The notes under the pieces: generated by a model
The model's input: only the letters and a program-made list of their open reading frames with translations
Database searches by the model: none
What the model was told of the DNA's origin: nothing
Translations under genes and position numbers: made by a program
Origin: a virus
DNA: 37,517 nucleotides
Virus record (IMG/VR): IMGVR_UViG_3300030693_000022
Span: 1 to 37,517 of that record
Reading direction: 5' to 3' (one strand)
In this document: positions 21,462-28,262 of the stretch, piece after piece
Layout of the letters: every line of letters starts with the position of its first letter
How positions within the stretch are numbered: the stretch's first letter is position 1

Positions 21462-22060
21462 CCGCGACCATGACCGCACAAGAAGCCGCAGCAAGGATCA
21501 GAGAGGCGCTGGAGATGCTTGCTCAAAGAATCGAAAGGGCGGCGGGTCATCGCACCCTAGCCATTTCAGCTGAAGCAGCAGACGCTATCCGCGCTCTTCT
21601 GGCAGAGAGGGACGAGATGGCCAAGGATGCGGCGCGGCTGCAAGCACGGCTCGATGCGCTGGACAACCTTCCGGCCGAGGACTTCATCCGCAAGGTCGCG
21701 CGCCAGATGGGGTGCAAACCCGCACCTGGCGCCGGAGAGCCGCTGGCCGCCGATATGGTGCTTGTGCCGAGGGAGCCGACGAGCGAGATGCTGCACCGCG
21801 CCATGAAGGACTGCGGAGGCATCGGAGGTGGCTCCAACCCAGCATCCGAACTTGGCGTAAATGATCCTCTGATGCCCCAGGCCGTCGCTCTCGTGGCGGA
21901 ACATCGCAGAGCTTCAATCTCGCTGGTGCAGCGCTACCTGCGCATCGGCTACAACCGCGCAGCCTACATGCTCGAAGCGATGGAGAAACAAGGCATCGTG
22001 CGCGTCAATCCAACGCCGGGCGGCTCGCAGTACCTGATAGTGAAGGACACCCCGCAATGA
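21458..22060 (+). CDS. Phage protein with C-terminal FtsK-gamma winged helix
   Basis: The 200-residue protein has an N-terminal helical coiled-coil region (about 8-70), a middle segment with VLVPREPTSEMLHRAM typical of Ea22-like phage proteins, and, at 135-190, DPLMPQAVALVAEHRRASISLVQRYLRIGYNRAAYMLEAMEKQGIV. The last matches the gamma domain of FtsK, whose winged helix reads octameric KOPS DNA sites and touches the XerD recombinase in host chromosome segregation. Here it stands alone, without motor. ATG 21458 has GGAGG nine bases before it. A DNA-binding role is strongly suggested; its target is not known. Confidence 0.78.
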   Translation: MTATMTAQEAAARIREALEMLAQRIERAAGHRTLAISAEAADAIRALLAERDEMAKDAARLQARLDALDNLPAEDFIRKVARQMGCKPAPGAGEPLAADMVLVPREPTSEMLHRAMKDCGGIGGGSNPASELGVNDPLMPQAVALVAEHRRASISLVQRYLRIGYNRAAYMLEAMEKQGIVRVNPTPGGSQYLIVKDTPQ

Positions 22061-22458
22061 CCCCCACACCATCCCCAAGTCGGGCTCCGCAGGCCCTGGC
22101 GGTGAGCCTCGAAGATTGGCGCGTTGATGAAATCGCGCACAAGCACGGCGACTACGACGTGCGGAACGTTTGCTTCTCGTTCAGCGCCGACAACCAGTGC
22201 CGGTATCACCTGTACGACTTTGTGCAAGAATGCATCTCAGCCGCCCTCGCCGCAACCCCTGCACCCGCTCCACAAGTAGTAGCGGAGCCGGTGGGCGAGA
22301 TCGTTGGCACGGAGAAGCGAGGGTTCGCGCTCATGACGCTGGTCAGGTGGGAGCCGGGCTTCAACCGAAACAAGATCGGCACGCTGCTCTACGCTCACCC
22401 CGCTGAGTCGGACGCTGCCCGCACTGCTCTCCGTGCAGCCTTGGAGGCCAAGCCATGA
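22057..22458 (+). CDS. Small phage protein, Ea22-like C-terminus
   Basis: A 133-residue protein, ATGA-overlapped with the previous gene. It begins with a Pro-rich start, then SLEDWRVDEIAHKHGDYD and YHLYDFVQECISAALA, and ends with EPVGEIVGTEKRGFALMTLVRWEPGFNRNKIGTLLYAHPAESDAARTALRAALEAKP. The string PVGEI...W...GTLLYAHP is common in phage Ea22-like proteins of unknown function. No enzymatic motif seen. It fits the pattern of small early accessory genes. Confidence 0.7.
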   Translation: MTPTPSPSRAPQALAVSLEDWRVDEIAHKHGDYDVRNVCFSFSADNQCRYHLYDFVQECISAALAATPAPAPQVVAEPVGEIVGTEKRGFALMTLVRWEPGFNRNKIGTLLYAHPAESDAARTALRAALEAKP

Positions 22459-22613
22459 CCTCCTACGAACCATGCATGTGCGGAGCCGAGGACTGCGAGG
22501 CGTGTTTCCCCGTCAACCGTCCGACGATGGCAAACGCCCGAAGGGGCTACGACTGGTACCCAGACGATTACGACCCAGGGCCTGATGACCCCGATCCAGA
22601 CCAGGAAGACTAA
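22455..22613 (+). CDS. Small acidic Cys-rich protein, 52 residues
   Basis: A 52-codon frame, ATG 22455 overlapped with the previous stop (ATGA), ending TAA at 22611-22613 within the terminator stem. The product has a cysteine cluster CMCGAEDCEAC (C-x-C...C-x-x-C, a possible zinc knuckle) and a very acidic tail (DWYPDDYDPGPDDPDPDQED). It is the last gene of the early rightward operon. Function unknown. Confidence 0.65.
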   Translation: MTSYEPCMCGAEDCEACFPVNRPTMANARRGYDWYPDDYDPGPDDPDPDQED

Positions 22614-22631
22614 AGGCCCCTCGGGGCCTTT
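22612..22631. terminator. Bidirectional intrinsic terminator between convergent operons
   Basis: AAAGGCCCC (22612-22620), 2-base loop, GGGGCCTTT (22623-22631), then T on the plus strand and A-run on the other. Both directions give a GC-rich stem and a short U-tract. It ends the rightward early operon and the leftward replication operon, whose last codon is at 22634. Confidence 0.85.
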
Positions 22632-22633
22632 TC

Positions 22634-24463
22634 CTATTCCCCCTCGTCCCTCATCCACCGCCGAACCGATGACCTCACGTCCGAGTCGTAGGCCGTGACC
22701 TTGACCCAACCTCCAGCCTTGAGAATGTTGGAGATCCGCATCTGGCTGGAACGGTTCTGCTCGTTCATGCTCAGTTTGAGGTCTTCCATGATGCCCGGAA
22801 TAGTGACCTGGGAATGATTGGCGATGATGATCCGCACCCTCGCCTCCCACGGGTCGCCGACGTAGCGCTGCTTCTGCTGGCGCTCGGTCTCCTTGGTGGG
22901 CATCTCCCACCAGGTGTCACCGCGGTTGAAGCAGTGCATGGCCTCCGCGATCAACTGGCGGCGGTTGTCCCGGGCCAGATCAAGCCGGATGTCGCCGCAC
23001 TTGATGGGCCAGCCGTGGCGGAACCCCGTGGAGTCCATGTTGTAGTCGTCCTGGTTGGTCGAGCCGGCCAGAATGGAGGAGCGCGGATGGTCCTCGGCGT
23101 GACGTCCGTACGGCGGCCGGTAGCGGTCGCTGGCCGTTCGCAACGTCCTCTTGACGGAGTTCTCATCCGCCTTGCTGAACGACTGCAACTCGGCCACCTC
23201 GATGACCCACTTGCCGGCGAGCGTAATGGCGAAGTCATTGGAGTCCGGCGCCGCGGACATGATGGCGTACCAGCGGCCTCCGATGACCTCCAGCAAGGTG
23301 GACTTGCTCTTGCCCTGCTTCCCCTCCAGGATGACCATCGTGTCGAGCTTGCAGCCGGGCTTGAGGGCACGTGCGGCCAGGCCGATCCAGAAGTTGCGCC
23401 CCGCCGCGCGCGCGTAGTCGCTGTCGGGCGTGCCGGCGCAGTCAACGAAGAAGTGTTCGATGCGGCTGACCCCATCCCACGGCTCGATCTGGCCCAGGAA
23501 CTCCAGCAACTCGTTCTTGACGTTGCGGTAGGCGTGCTCAACGATCGCTTGGTGCACGATGTCGCGCGACACTTTGGCCATACCGTAGGCTCGCTGCAAC
23601 TCGATGGTGATGCGGATGTCGTCCGGGTCAGTCCAGTCGCGGGTCTCTTGGCGGTCTGCAGCGTGGGTACGAATCCGGCTCAAGAAGCTGTCGTACCACA
23701 CCATGTCTTTGTAGAAGCGCCCCAGGATCAGGGAGACGTTGGAGACGTTGGGAACAGGCTTGCCGGCGACCATGTCGAGCCCCGCATCCGTCCACCCCTG
23801 ATTGCCCATGCGCGTGGTCGTGTCGTCGCGTCGGGCCTTATCGAGCATGTCCAGCGCTTCCTCCTTGAGGTGCACTGGCATGTTGGTCGGGATGACCATC
23901 GACTCGCCGAAGGGATCTCTGATCTCCCCGTCGTCATCGGTCTGGACACGCTGGAGCCCACGCACGGGCTCAGGCAGCGGGATCGGACGGTCCATGAACA
24001 GGTCGAACCGGTAGTCCTCGTAGAGCCGCTTGGCGTCCGCGGCCGTCCACTCCTGCTCGTCTGACAGCGTCCAGCCGTCAGGCATGTGCGAGACCTTGAT
24101 CTCCTCCAGGCTGAAGCCCAGGCGGTCAAGCTCGCCCGAGACCATGTCCATCTCGTGCTGGGCCACGGGGTCATTGGACGGCAGCAGGATCGCGCTCAGG
24201 TTCTCCCGAGCCTTGAGCGCTGCCCAATTGGCCTGCTCCGACCGCTCGCCCGTCCAGGTGACGACTACGCAGCCGGGGAACAGGTTGCGCGCGAGTTCAG
24301 CATTGCGCACTGAGTCAACGACCAGTAGCGGAGCGTGGCCAACCTTGATCGCACGGTACAACTCGTAGACATCGCGAGGGTTGTTCGCTGCTCGAACAAT
24401 GGGCGCCTCCTCAGCGTCGTAACCCGCGAGCCACTCGTCATTTTCTTGGTGGCTGATAGCCAT
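22634..24463 (-). CDS. VapE-type primase-helicase with degenerate TOPRIM-like N-terminus
   Basis: A 609-residue protein. Residues about 45-150 have TOPRIM-like structure (PLLVVDSVRNAELARNLFPGCVVVTWTG and DGWTLSDEQEWTAADAKRLYEDY), but the catalytic Glu and DxD seem altered. Residues 183-203 are the DPFG...MVIP motif also found at 19293-19610. Residues 370-500 are the VapE/D5-like helicase core: Walker A EGKQGKSKST (380-389), Walker B WVIEVAEL (419-426), then VKRTLRTASDRYRPPYGRHAEDHPRSSILAGSTNQ. It should unwind DNA at the replication fork, possibly with primase activity. Its start overlaps the VRR-NUC gene by 26 bases. Confidence 0.85.
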   Translation of the reverse strand: MAISHQENDEWLAGYDAEEAPIVRAANNPRDVYELYRAIKVGHAPLLVVDSVRNAELARNLFPGCVVVTWTGERSEQANWAALKARENLSAILLPSNDPVAQHEMDMVSGELDRLGFSLEEIKVSHMPDGWTLSDEQEWTAADAKRLYEDYRFDLFMDRPIPLPEPVRGLQRVQTDDDGEIRDPFGESMVIPTNMPVHLKEEALDMLDKARRDDTTTRMGNQGWTDAGLDMVAGKPVPNVSNVSLILGRFYKDMVWYDSFLSRIRTHAADRQETRDWTDPDDIRITIELQRAYGMAKVSRDIVHQAIVEHAYRNVKNELLEFLGQIEPWDGVSRIEHFFVDCAGTPDSDYARAAGRNFWIGLAARALKPGCKLDTMVILEGKQGKSKSTLLEVIGGRWYAIMSAAPDSNDFAITLAGKWVIEVAELQSFSKADENSVKRTLRTASDRYRPPYGRHAEDHPRSSILAGSTNQDDYNMDSTGFRHGWPIKCGDIRLDLARDNRRQLIAEAMHCFNRGDTWWEMPTKETERQQKQRYVGDPWEARVRIIIANHSQVTIPGIMEDLKLSMNEQNRSSQMRISNILKAGGWVKVTAYDSDVRSSVRRWMRDEGE

Positions 24464-24830
24464 TGATCGCTCGGGTTAGATCGTCTACTGAAGACGCGAC
24501 GGTGGCGATGCCGCCGGCCTGGTTGATGGCCGCCACGAATTGCTGCTGTAGCTTCCATCGCTCGAATTGCTTGCCGGACTTGGGAGGTCGCCAGTCGGAG
24601 CCCTTGACCTCGCAGGCGGTGATGATGGCCACCGTTGCGCCCACCATCTCAGGCGTGATGACCTTCTCGCACCATCCGAGCAGGTCAGCGCCACCCTTGC
24701 CGCCCACGCCGTAGTGCACCCAACGGCCGGTCTCGTCTTGGTAGGCGCCGATGTTGTTGCGCAGAAGGCGCGCGCCGGCCTTGGGGGCTTCCATCTGGAT
24801 GTCGCGCTGGATCTCTGATTCGGCGGTCAT
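24438..24830 (-). CDS. VRR-NUC domain nuclease
   Basis: The 130-residue product has the layout of phage VRR-NUC (PD-(D/E)XK fold) nucleases: AESEIQRDIQ at the start, GVGGKGGADLLG (D49), ACEVKG (E74-x-K76), and QQQFVAAINQAGGIATVASSVDDL at the end. These proteins are structure-specific DNA nucleases used in replication or recombination and usually sit beside phage helicase genes. It lies between the SF2 helicase (ATGA overlap at 24827-24830) and the primase-helicase. Motifs are intact. Confidence 0.88.
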   Translation of the reverse strand: MTAESEIQRDIQMEAPKAGARLLRNNIGAYQDETGRWVHYGVGGKGGADLLGWCEKVITPEMVGATVAIITACEVKGSDWRPPKSGKQFERWKLQQQFVAAINQAGGIATVASSVDDLTRAINGYQPPRK

Positions 24831-26188
24831 GCGTGCCTTCGATTAAATATTTTCCACGCCCACCCAGGCTTGTACCCGCGCTCCTTGGCGAGCGTCATCA
24901 ACTCCGGCAGGGTCTTGGCCATCCCCTGCTCCTGGCGCTTCTTGATGGCCGCCTGACGCTCTGCCAGGGCCACCTCTTCCAACTCGCCCTCCTCGGCCTG
25001 CACCTCGCGCGCCTCGATGGGCCACTCCCACTTGCAGTAGGGGCAGATCATGGTGCCAGAGCGGGCAGCCGCGTAGCAGCCACCACAGGTGCGCACCGAC
25101 ATCTCGCCCGCCTTCTTCTTGGCCTTGCCGGTGGCCTCCTCGCCCAGGCTCCACTCGTGCACCTCGTCGGGGTAGCCGTGCCTGCCCGCGTTGCCCGCGT
25201 GGTCTAGGATGATGGCGTGGGTTTTTCCCGGGTGTCGACGAAGTGCGCGCCCGACCTGCTGGAGGTAGAGCGAGAGTGAAGCTGTCGGACGCAGAAGGAT
25301 GGCGACCTCGATGGCGGGGATGTCGAACCCCTCGGAGATGAGGTCGCAGGAGGTGAGGACTTTGATGTCGCCTCGGGAGAAGGCAGCGATGAGCCCCTTC
25401 CGCTCCTTGCGATCCATGCCCCCATCGATGCGGGCCGCCTTGACGCCACGCGCCTCGAATTCCAGAGCGACAGCCGCAGCGTGATCCAGAGACACGCAGA
25501 ACGCCACCGCTCGCTTACCAGCTCCACGCTTAAGGTAGTGATCGACGGCATTGCCCGTGATCGATGGTTTGTCCATGGCATTTTTCATGTCCTCCCGGTT
25601 GAAGTCGCCCATCCTCATGCGCATCTTGGCGATGGCAATGGGCGGGCAATAGAGCACGTAGTCAGACAGCCGCTCGCGTGCGATCAGGTCGGCAACAGAC
25701 AGGCCGAGAACCATGTGGGCGAAGTGCCCGCGCAGGGGTTTGCCGTCGAGCCGGATGGGGGTTGCCGTAACGCCCAGGACGTAGCACGTGGCGAAGTGAG
25801 CGAGGATGCGGCTCCACGTTGACCCCTGGCTCGCGTGGTGAGCCTCATCGAGGATCAACATGTCGGGAAGCGGGTAGTCCTGCATCCGGTTCACGAGCGT
25901 GAAGACGGAGCAGACCATCACCGGCTTGTAGGTCGAAGGCCGACCCGAGGCAACGAATCCATGCTCCACACCGAAGCTGGTCAGAGACGCGCTGACCTGA
26001 TCCATAAGCTCCTCGCGGTGCACGAGGATGTAGACGCTCTTGCCCCGCTTGGCGATGGAGTTTGCGAGGTAGGAAAAGCACACCGTCTTGCCCGATCCGG
26101 TCGGGCTGACAAGGAGGACGTTCTTGAACTGCTGGAACGCAGCCCGAAGCTCGCCGATCATGTCTTGCTGGTCGGGGTAGAGCTGCAT
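24827..26188 (-). CDS. SF2 DNA helicase (DEAH-type) with C-terminal zinc ribbon
   Basis: The 453-residue protein has the superfamily-2 helicase motifs in order: Walker A SPTGSGKT (28-35), DEAH (114-117), TAT (141-143), and motif VI QVGRALRR (311-318). After the helicase core there are two CxxC pairs (Cys368/371 and Cys382/385), a zinc ribbon that may bind DNA. It should unwind DNA during phage replication. ATG at 26188 lies 3 bases after the Cro-like gene stop, so it is in the same operon as the repressor and the nuclease. The helicase call is firm, the exact substrate unknown. Confidence 0.9.
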   Translation of the reverse strand: MQLYPDQQDMIGELRAAFQQFKNVLLVSPTGSGKTVCFSYLANSIAKRGKSVYILVHREELMDQVSASLTSFGVEHGFVASGRPSTYKPVMVCSVFTLVNRMQDYPLPDMLILDEAHHASQGSTWSRILAHFATCYVLGVTATPIRLDGKPLRGHFAHMVLGLSVADLIARERLSDYVLYCPPIAIAKMRMRMGDFNREDMKNAMDKPSITGNAVDHYLKRGAGKRAVAFCVSLDHAAAVALEFEARGVKAARIDGGMDRKERKGLIAAFSRGDIKVLTSCDLISEGFDIPAIEVAILLRPTASLSLYLQQVGRALRRHPGKTHAIILDHAGNAGRHGYPDEVHEWSLGEEATGKAKKKAGEMSVRTCGGCYAAARSGTMICPYCKWEWPIEAREVQAEEGELEEVALAERQAAIKKRQEQGMAKTLPELMTLAKERGYKPGWAWKIFNRRHA

Positions 26189-26191
26189 GGC

Positions 26192-26383
26192 TCAGTGCGT
26201 CTTGCGAGCCTTGAGGTCGTATTCCTTGCTCAGCTTGAGCTTGCCACCCGACAGCCGCTCCAGGTCGTACTGCTTGTCCTTGGGCACCTCCGTCCACTGG
26301 CTGACGGCTCCTGCCGTGATCTTGAGGGCGTCGGCGAGCGCGGTCGTGCCACCGGCCCAGTCGATTGCTTCTTGCTTGGTCAT
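26192..26383 (-). CDS. Cro-like HTH transcription regulator
   Basis: A 63-residue protein containing a helix-turn-helix: TKQEAIDWAGGTTALADALKITAGAVSQWTEVPKDKQYDLERLSGGKL. The AGGTTALADALKITAGAVSQW stretch is typical of small Cro/YdaS-type phage regulators. It is transcribed leftward from the divergent promoter pair at 26408-26469, so it probably binds there and controls its own operon and the rightward one. ATG 26383 has AGGAG upstream. As in other phages it may be the lytic switch repressor, but no CI-type partner is present in the window. Confidence 0.82.
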   Translation of the reverse strand: MTKQEAIDWAGGTTALADALKITAGAVSQWTEVPKDKQYDLERLSGGKLKLSKEYDLKARKTH

Positions 26384-26407
26384 CTGTGTAGGCTCCTAAT
26401 GGCTCAC

Positions 26408-26423
26408 AGTGTAGCCGCCTAAA
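26408..26423 (-). promoter_or_regulatory. Leftward promoter element of the Cro-like/helicase operon
   Basis: On the minus strand the sequence reads TTTAGGCGGCTACACT, with TACACT (26408-26413) as -10 box. It is the mirror partner of the rightward promoter 40 bases away, to which it is similar at 16 of 21 positions. A -35 box is weak (no TTGACA-like hexamer at 16 to 18 bases), so an activator or extended -10 may be needed. The first gene starts at 26383. Confidence 0.6.
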
Positions 26424-26441
26424 TTATTTTGCGCTACAGGC

Positions 26442-26469
26442 TTGCGAGGATTATTTAGTTGGCTATACT
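26442..26469 (+). promoter_or_regulatory. Rightward promoter of the recombination operon
   Basis: TTGCGA (26442-26447), 16-base spacer, TATACT (26464-26469). The spacer ends in ATTTAGTTGGC, so the whole element again reads TTTAGTTGGCTATACT. The leader to ATG 26496 is about 20 bases and carries AAAGGAGG. Divergent from the Cro-like promoter and probably bound by that regulator. Confidence 0.75.
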
Positions 26470-26495
26470 GGCAACGTCGCAACAAAGGAGGCTAC

Positions 26496-26717
26496 ATGCC
26501 GATCACCCCCGTTCCGGTGGCAACCGCCAAGACCCGGATTTACCTCGTGTCCGATGGCGTCTCGAACGACCGTCTGATCCGAGCCAAGACCAGCGCAGGC
26601 GCCCTCAAGCACGCCGCGTCGGTGTTCACCGTCAAAGCGGCCTCGCAAGACGACCTCGTGGAGGCCCTGGGGGCTGGCGTGACGGTCGAGACGGCGGGCC
26701 AGGAGTCCGAAGAATGA
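26496..26717 (+). CDS. Small protein, 73 residues, unknown
   Basis: The 73-residue product (MPITPVPVATAKTRIYLVSDGVSNDRLIRAKTSAGALKHAASVFTVKAASQDDLVEALGAGVTVETAGQESEE) looks like a compact alpha/beta unit: a strand TRIYLVSD, a helix AGALKHAASV and a second unit DDLVEALGAGVTVE. The pattern R-L-I-R-A-x-T-x-A-x-A-x-x-H-A is seen in small phage proteins beside recombination genes. ATG 26496 has a perfect AAAGGAGG ribosome site; the open frame upstream to 26442 only covers the promoter. Function unknown. Confidence 0.75.
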   Translation: MPITPVPVATAKTRIYLVSDGVSNDRLIRAKTSAGALKHAASVFTVKAASQDDLVEALGAGVTVETAGQESEE

Positions 26718-26959
26718 AACCCATCGTCATCCAACGCTGCGCCAATGGCGTGATCCTGTCGCCCATGCAGCAAGCCGGCGAGCCGGCACCGCTGCCGACC
26801 GAGATCTTCGTCTTCACGGACGGCCATGACCACCAACTGGTCGAGCACCTGAAGGCCGCGATCAAGCCCATCACGCACGTTGACCTCAACCACGTCAAGG
26901 CCGCGCTCGACATCGACACCCTGCCGCCCATCCCGGGCGTCGGCGACCAGCTGCCGTAA
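26714..26959 (+). CDS. Small protein, 81 residues, unknown
   Basis: ATG 26714 overlaps the previous stop (ATGA). The 81-residue product (MKPIVIQRCANGVILSPMQQAGEPAPLPTEIFVFTDGHDHQLVEHLKAAIKPITHVDLNHVKAALDIDTLPPIPGVGDQLP) is a mixed strand/helix protein with several His residues (HDHQLVEH). No known family. It is followed by a 72-base gap that holds no gene and a weak hairpin (GGCCC...GGGCC), then the next gene. Confidence 0.7.
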   Translation: MKPIVIQRCANGVILSPMQQAGEPAPLPTEIFVFTDGHDHQLVEHLKAAIKPITHVDLNHVKAALDIDTLPPIPGVGDQLP

Positions 26960-27031
26960 CGCAGCGGCTTGGCCCGCACATGGGGCCTTGCCAGTGCGCT
27001 AAGAAACAGCGACTCAACCAAGGAGAATGAG

Positions 27032-27349
27032 ATGATCAAATCAGGTACGAGCAAAGTCTGGATCACGAGCCGATGGCTCTCACCTAGCGATGTTCTGGAG
27101 AAGGATGGACAGGGCATTTGCGACACTTCCGGCGTGATGCTGGCCAACCATGACATGTCAGCCTCGGGCTGGGTCTACATCGGTGAGGCCAACGTGGCAT
27201 TCAAGTTAATCGACCGCAAGAAGATGCTCGAGCAGAAGCTAGTCTCCCTCAAGGCCGTCCTGGAGAAAGACCGCGCAGACACGCAAATGCGCCACAACGC
27301 GATCCTCGACCAGATCAGCAAGCTGGAAGCGATTGGGTACGAGCAATGA
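27032..27349 (+). CDS. Hypothetical protein with C-terminal coiled coil, 105 residues
   Basis: ATG 27032 has AGGAG six bases upstream. The first half (MIKSGTSKVWITSRWLSPSDVLEKDGQGICDTSGVMLANHDMSASGWVYIGEANVAFKLIDRKKMLEQ) seems beta-rich; the second half (KLVSLKAVLEKDRADTQMRHNAILDQISKLEAIGYEQ) is a coiled coil. The pattern SGWVYIGEANVAFKLI recalls small phage proteins of recombination operons. Its stop overlaps the next gene by ATGA. Unknown function. Confidence 0.7.
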   Translation: MIKSGTSKVWITSRWLSPSDVLEKDGQGICDTSGVMLANHDMSASGWVYIGEANVAFKLIDRKKMLEQKLVSLKAVLEKDRADTQMRHNAILDQISKLEAIGYEQ

Positions 27350-28200
27350 CCCCCGGCCTCTACGACTCCCACGACATCCCCATGTCGGTCTACCTCGCTG
27401 ACCCGTGCCCCACTCCGAGCCTGTCAGCGAGCGCGATAAATGCCCTCCTGCGCAGCCCCGCGCACTGCCACTGGAACCACCCCAAGCTCGGGGGGCACGG
27501 CGGCGATGACGCGACGGTCGCGGACACCGGCACGGTGGCCCACGACCTGCTGTGGGGCGGCGAGGGGAAAATCTGCGTCATCGACGCCGACGACTGGCGC
27601 AAGAAGGAGGCCAAGGAGCAGCGCGACGAAGCCCGCGCCAACGGCCTGACGCCGATCCTGGCCGTCAAGTACAACACCGTCAAGGTGATGGCGCGCACCG
27701 CTGTGGCCTTCATCTCCGAGTCCGACATCAAGGGCGTCATGGAAGCCGGCCAGTCCGAGATGACGATGATCTGGCAGGAGGACGGCCTGTGGTTCCGCGC
27801 GCGGCCAGACTGGCTCAACCTGGAGGCGGGCACCATGGTGCACTACAAGACCTCTGTTGCGAGCGTCGAGCCGAACCGCTTCGGTCGATCCATCGTGCCG
27901 GCCATGGGGTACGACACTGCGATGGCGTTCTATCGCCGTGGGTGCAAGGCTCTGGGCCTACCGGTCGATCTGCACGTCATGCTGGCCCAGGAGCAGGTGG
28001 CGCCCTACGCATGCTCGCTGCTGTCGCTGTCTGAGGCATCCTGGGCTGTTGCCGACGCCAAGGTGGAGCGTGCCATCGCGATCTGGCGCAAGGCTCTCGC
28101 GACAGACACGTGGCCGGCGTACTCGACGCGCATCCATGACGTGGAGCCGACACCGTGGGCGATTGCGGAGGTTGAGGCGGCGATGGGGGATGAGCAATGA
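27346..28200 (+). CDS. PD-(D/E)XK exonuclease-like protein, RecE/exonuclease-8-type
   Basis: A 284-residue protein with the layout of phage-encoded exodeoxyribonuclease-8-like (PDDEXK, DUF3799-like) proteins: an SxSAINALLRSP start, TGTVAHDLLW (G..H66), SEMT (E138), RARPDWL (D155), then a beta strand VHYKTSV (H166-Y-K168) and YDTAMAFYRRG near the end. In this family the strand normally reads DxKT; here the acid before K is His (see findings). It should resect DNA ends for recombination with the ATPase downstream. The gene is ATGA-overlapped with its neighbours. Confidence 0.8.
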   Translation: MTPGLYDSHDIPMSVYLADPCPTPSLSASAINALLRSPAHCHWNHPKLGGHGGDDATVADTGTVAHDLLWGGEGKICVIDADDWRKKEAKEQRDEARANGLTPILAVKYNTVKVMARTAVAFISESDIKGVMEAGQSEMTMIWQEDGLWFRARPDWLNLEAGTMVHYKTSVASVEPNRFGRSIVPAMGYDTAMAFYRRGCKALGLPVDLHVMLAQEQVAPYACSLLSLSEASWAVADAKVERAIAIWRKALATDTWPAYSTRIHDVEPTPWAIAEVEAAMGDEQ

Positions 28201-28262
28201 CGATCGCCATCGTATTTTTCGCCTGGGTGATCCTCAATTGGGTCTCATCGGAGGACGTATGA
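28197..28262 (+). CDS. Membrane peptide, 21 residues, between exonuclease and ATPase genes
   Basis: A 21-codon frame fitted exactly between two genes: its ATG (28197) overlaps the exonuclease stop and its TGA (28260-28262) overlaps the ATPase start (both ATGA). The product MTIAIVFFAWVILNWVSSED(V) is one hydrophobic stretch with two Trp and an acidic end. Alternatively it may only serve to bring ribosomes from the exonuclease to the ATPase start. Real translation is likely from the exact coupling, but a function is not shown. Confidence 0.5.
   Translation: MTIAIVFFAWVILNWVSSEDV

Noticed and set aside
22814-24064. A 416-residue plus-strand open frame over the primase-helicase gene
   Set aside because: Its opposite strand encodes clear Walker motifs and a VapE core; this frame has no ribosome site and no domain.
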